DNA of 64,000 bases from Variovorax gossypii. Lineage in GTDB: Bacteria; Pseudomonadota; Gammaproteobacteria; Burkholderiales; Burkholderiaceae_C. The DNA is taken from contig NZ_RXOE01000003.1 of the NCBI RefSeq assembly GCF_003965815.1, positions 310,001 to 374,000 on the forward strand. The letters are read 5' to 3'. A program made the translations under genes and the position numbers. Positions 62,221 through 64,000 of the stretch are shown piece by piece. How positions within the stretch are numbered: the stretch's first letter is position 1; every line of letters begins with the position of its first letter. A model generated the notes under the pieces. That model was not told the DNA's origin. It made no database searches and saw only the letters and a list, made by a program, of their open reading frames with translations.

Positions 62221-63081
62221 ATGTCTACCCGCAAGCAACTCAAGTCCCTCGCGCAGGCCCGCCGCGGCCTGATCGTGCCGGGCGCCTTCAACGCCTTGTC
62301 GGCCCGGGTCATCGAAGACCTGGGCTTCAAGGCGATCTACATCACCGGCGCGGGCGTCACCAACATGTGGTTCGGCATGCCCGACCAGGGCTTCATGGGG
62401 CTCGCCGAAATCGCAGACCACACCGCGCGCATCCGCGACGCGGTCTCGGTGCCGCTGCTCGTCGATGCCGACACCGGCTTCGGCAATGCCCTGAACGTGC
62501 GCCACACGGTCCGCACGCTGGAGCGCGCCGGCGCCGACTGCATCCAGTTCGAGGACCAGGTGGCGCCCAAGCGCTGCGGCCATTTCTCGGGCAAGGAAGT
62601 CATCTCCACCGAGGAGGCCGTGAGCAAGATCAAGGCCGCCGTCGACGCCCGCCAGGACCAGGACCTGCTGATCATGGCCCGCACCGACGCGGCCGCCGTC
62701 CACGGCTTCGAGGCCGCGGTCGAGCGGGCGCAGAAGTTCGCCGAGGCCGGCGCCGACATCCTTTTCGTCGAGGCCGTGACGAAAGAGGAGGAGGTCCGGG
62801 CGCTGCCGAAGCGCCTGGACAGGCCGCAGCTCATGAACATGGTGATCGGCGGCAAGACGCCGATCTTCAACGCGACCGAACTCGGCGAGTTGGGCTACGG
62901 CATCGTCCTGTATGCCAACGCGGCGCTGCAGGGGGCGGTGGCGGGCATGCAGAAGGCGCTGACGGTGCTGCGCGACGAGAAGGAAGTGCAGGAGTCCAGC
63001 GGGCTGGTCACGCCTTTTGCGGAGCGGCAGCGGCTGGTGGGGAAGCCGGAGTGGGATGCGCTGGAGAAGCGGTATACCTGA
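62221..63081 (+). CDS. Isocitrate lyase/PEP mutase family enzyme, likely 2-methylisocitrate lyase
   Basis: A 286-residue ICL/PEPM-family lyase with the metal-binding LLVDADTGFGNALNV, IQFEDQVAPKRCGHF with the catalytic Cys, and IMARTDAAAVHGFEAAVERA. It lies 19 bases after prpF and could supply the last step of the 2-methylcitrate cycle (to pyruvate and succinate). However, the GAGVTNMWFGMPDQGFMGL region differs from canonical PrpB, where an SGA(A)VA...GxPD motif is usual. It may be a related oxaloacetate- or carboxyphosphonoenolpyruvate-type enzyme. Confidence 0.82.
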   Translation: MSTRKQLKSLAQARRGLIVPGAFNALSARVIEDLGFKAIYITGAGVTNMWFGMPDQGFMGLAEIADHTARIRDAVSVPLLVDADTGFGNALNVRHTVRTLERAGADCIQFEDQVAPKRCGHFSGKEVISTEEAVSKIKAAVDARQDQDLLIMARTDAAAVHGFEAAVERAQKFAEAGADILFVEAVTKEEEVRALPKRLDRPQLMNMVIGGKTPIFNATELGELGYGIVLYANAALQGAVAGMQKALTVLRDEKEVQESSGLVTPFAERQRLVGKPEWDALEKRYT

Positions 63082-63132
63082 TGGGCTGTGCGAGGCCTTG
63101 CATGCGAGGCCGAACCACCCAATCTCGCACCA

Positions 63133-63528
63133 TCACTCAAATCGGATCTCAGCCACGGTAGGCGCATTCGGCTCCCTGGTTTGGGCATTCGCAATGCCAC
63201 CGTCCTTTTCGTTCCTGAACCAGTAGCGACAGCCGGTTCGAGAGATCATCGTCACGCACATCGAGCCGTCGGGGTTGAGAACCCACTTGCCCGACGCCTT
63301 GCCGGGCCCGCTTTGATTGACAAAGTCGACGCGGCCATCCGAATAGAACTGCCAGCGCGACACCATGCCGGTCGAAAGATTGCTTGAAATGATGGGCTTG
63401 CCGATCAAGGTGGTCTCGATCTCGGCTTTGCTTAGAAACACGCGGCTCTGGACGGGGGCGGACTCCTCGGAGACGGCGGGCACGGCGGCAATGCAAAGCA
63501 GGGCGCTGATGGCATAGCGTGTGAACAT
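63133..63528 (-). CDS. Small secreted protein of unknown function
   Basis: A 131-residue protein with a signal peptide (MFTRYAISALLCIAAVPAVS). The mature part is beta-rich, with SNLSTGMVSRWQFYSDGRVD, GKWVLNPDGSMCVTM and TGCRYWFRNEKDGG; the two Cys could form a disulfide. The xxGxWxxxxDGxxCxxx layout is similar to the DUF995-type periplasmic proteins, but I am not sure. GAGAGG lies before the ATG. It is convergent with the lyase gene. Confidence 0.75.
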   Translation of the reverse strand: MFTRYAISALLCIAAVPAVSEESAPVQSRVFLSKAEIETTLIGKPIISSNLSTGMVSRWQFYSDGRVDFVNQSGPGKASGKWVLNPDGSMCVTMISRTGCRYWFRNEKDGGIANAQTREPNAPTVAEIRFE

Positions 63529-64000
63529 GACATGCCTCTCTGACGTCGCGTAGTCGGCGTGCGTTCAGCCATGCGCGTGCGTCCAAGCGTCTGGTTGGCC
63601 TGTCGGTAGTGCCCGATGGTGTTACATGGCATTAACTAAAAAGCGCTAATTTTTGCGCGCTGGATCCGGCCGGTCCACGCGAACGAGGCCTGCTTCTTCC
63701 TGGACTCCACGGCCACGCCGGGAGGGGGCAAGATCGAGACGAGGAAGGCGGCGTTCTTTTTCGGCGATGACACGACTTGTGCTCCGATGGGCCCTCGGCA
63801 AGGTGACCGAAGGGCGTTGTGGGGTGGCTTACGCAAACTCCGTGGCAACGCGCCGGTGACGGCGGAAGAGCACTATGAGGGCAACGGTGCAGTGGTTTGT
63901 GTTGTGCTGTGTCGTGCGTACGGCGCTTGTAAATGGTCTGTTGATTCCCGCGCAGAGGTGACCCACGTTTCAGCTGAAGCTCGGCCCTTCTCATACCTCG
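63529..64000. other. Right edge: unexplained open stretch
   Basis: No gene can be called with confidence. On the plus strand a frame is open without a stop from 63640 to the window end; it reads ACFFLDSTATPGGGKIETRK and AAFFFGDDTTCAPMGPRQGD but has no ATG and no ribosome site. The minus strand has overlapping ORFs with unlikely Pro/Ser/Arg-rich products. It may be a fragment of a dispersed repeat, a gene remnant, or the 3' part of something beyond the edge. Confidence 0.35.

Overview
The window is a high-GC bacterial chromosome segment, most probably from a Variovorax-like member of the Comamonadaceae (Burkholderiales). The order recN-nadK-hrcA, spoT-rpoZ-gmk-yicC and rph-rdgB-hemW, several Bug-type solute-binding proteins, a Gram-negative porin and a StyA1/StyA2B monooxygenase pair all fit. 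The species call is inference from gene content, not from a marker gene.

1-16.9 kb is core genome. It holds the 3' part of a dynamin-like GTPase gene, mutY, the leftward rapZ-recN-nadK set, hrcA, three tRNA genes (one CAT, two identical Arg-ACG), greB, leftward spoT, rpoZ, gmk and yicC, a Ser/Thr kinase plus PP2C phosphatase pair, rph, rdgB, hemW and tRNA-Ser(TGA).

16.84-24.33 kb is a decayed integrated element in tRNA-Ser, bounded by a 23-bp direct repeat. It keeps scraps of a lambda-like prophage: an integrase N-terminus joined by a deletion to a terminase C-terminus, a frameshifted Mor-like regulator, a gpW-like connector, a portal protein, a DUF72-like tail and a frameshifted DUF2591-like gene. 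Two intact, visibly AT-rich cargo genes stand out: an OLD-family ATPase/TOPRIM nuclease and a RelA/SpoT-type nucleotide synthetase. Both are plausible anti-phage genes.

24.4-34.5 kb is accessory metabolism and regulation: an unknown protein, a LuxR-type regulator, and an AraC regulator divergent from a TauD-dioxygenase / BKACE / Bug-receptor / quinone oxidoreductase / porin gene set. A MerR regulator follows, divergent from an NAD(P)-binding epimerase with a textbook 19-bp-spacer MerR promoter.

35.0-45.2 kb is the most unusual block. It encodes a degenerate EAL-domain protein, a small protein, a secreted Asn/Ser/Thr/Gly-rich protein, a CsgG/HfaB-like lipoprotein fused to an OmpA-like domain, and a 1569-residue secreted repeat protein whose units resemble curlin repeats. 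Two tandem Crp/Fnr-type regulators follow. I read this as a CsgG-dependent curli- or holdfast-anchor-like surface fibre or adhesin system with a giant substrate.

45.2-63.1 kb is catabolic. AraC lies opposite SDR-StyA1-StyA2B-dienelactone hydrolase. LysR lies opposite a Bug receptor and an amidase. A ScfR-type regulator lies opposite a thioesterase-prpC-acnD-prpF-isocitrate lyase family operon for propionyl-CoA use by the 2-methylcitrate cycle. The last kilobase holds a small secreted protein gene and an unexplained open stretch.
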